Assembly: GCA_017419465.1 (NCBI GenBank)
Contig: JAFOLE010000193.1
Location: 1 to 12,008, forward strand
Direction of reading: 5' to 3'
Length of the DNA: 12,008 nt
Source: Solobacterium sp.
GTDB taxonomy: Bacteria > Bacillota_I > Bacilli_A > Erysipelotrichales > Erysipelotrichaceae
Shown in pieces: positions 11,932-12,008 of this stretch. Below the pieces are notes generated by a model. That model ran no database searches. It had not been told where the DNA came from and saw nothing but the letters and a program-made list of their open reading frames with translations. Both the position numbers and the translations under genes were made by a program. Position 1 is the stretch's first letter, and each line of letters opens with the position of its first letter.

Positions 11932-12008
11932 AATCATGCGGTACAGTTCCGGCAGAATCACATCAAGCGCCTGCCGGTACGCGCAGGATTCGTCGGTAAG
12001 GTAACAGA
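11920..12008 (-). CDS. C-terminal end of an unrecognised protein (partial)
   Basis: An open frame enters from the right edge on the minus strand and ends at TGA 11920-11922, giving 28 visible residues ending in ALDVILPELYRMIDRQ, an amphipathic helix-like tail. The other two minus-strand frames contain early stops here. A terminator overlapping the stop codon supports a true gene end. The family cannot be told from this fragment. Confidence 0.55.
   Translation of the reverse strand, partial: CYLTDESCAYRQALDVILPELYRMIDRQ

Noticed and set aside
11715..11933. 72-codon minus-strand frame crossing the right-edge terminator and the candidate promoter
   Set aside because: It starts at a TTG inside the upstream gene and runs through a terminator, a TATAAT box and the leader ORF in another frame; non-coding regulation explains the stretch better.

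Overview
The window looks like a chromosomal segment of a Gram-positive, Bacillota-type bacterium. GGAGG-like ribosome binding sites precede many genes, the polyamine-binding protein is a lipoprotein with a lipobox, intrinsic hairpin/T-tract terminators are frequent, and a PotABCD cassette is led by an XRE-cupin regulator. Base composition looks close to half G+C by eye. A gut-type Erysipelotrichia or Clostridia lineage is my guess, but the sequence alone does not settle it. I see no tRNA, rRNA, CRISPR array, insertion sequence or phage gene, and no gene-free stretch above 300 bases.

Layout. Bases 1-108 hold the end of an unrecognised plus-strand gene and its terminator. Bases 199-1081 hold a ZIP-family metal transporter behind a control region with a perfect 10+10 bp palindrome and a hairpin touching the ribosome binding site. 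A shared terminator separates it from a convergent minus-strand trio (3001 to 1171) of related small membrane proteins, two with an N-terminal zinc ribbon. Upstream of the trio lies a complete polyamine import operon, also on the minus strand (7916 to 3086): XRE-cupin regulator, potA, potB, potC, potD. A 276-bp divergent promoter region follows. Then come, on the plus strand, a three-part regulator (XRE DNA-binding domain, histidine-kinase-like helical hairpin without its histidine, receiver domain) and a MATE efflux transporter. A bidirectional terminator separates MATE from a convergent minus-strand nucleoside hydrolase, which has an 18-codon leader ORF and a start-blocking hairpin. The end of another minus-strand gene closes the window.

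How the parts work together. The pot genes should form one ATP-driven importer for spermidine/putrescine: PotD captures the substrate outside, PotB and PotC form the channel, PotA hydrolyses ATP, and the cupin regulator probably senses the ligand. The ZIP and MATE proteins and the nucleoside hydrolase look like separate transport or salvage functions with their own control.

The least ordinary items are four. PotA carries about 175 extra residues that look like two Ig-like repeats nested inside its TOBE domain. The regulator at 8193 joins XRE, a histidine-less DHp-like domain and REC in one chain. The zinc-ribbon membrane trio is a paralogous set of unknown function whose first gene may be translated from a leaderless mRNA. 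The nucleoside hydrolase start is arranged for translational coupling to a leader peptide.
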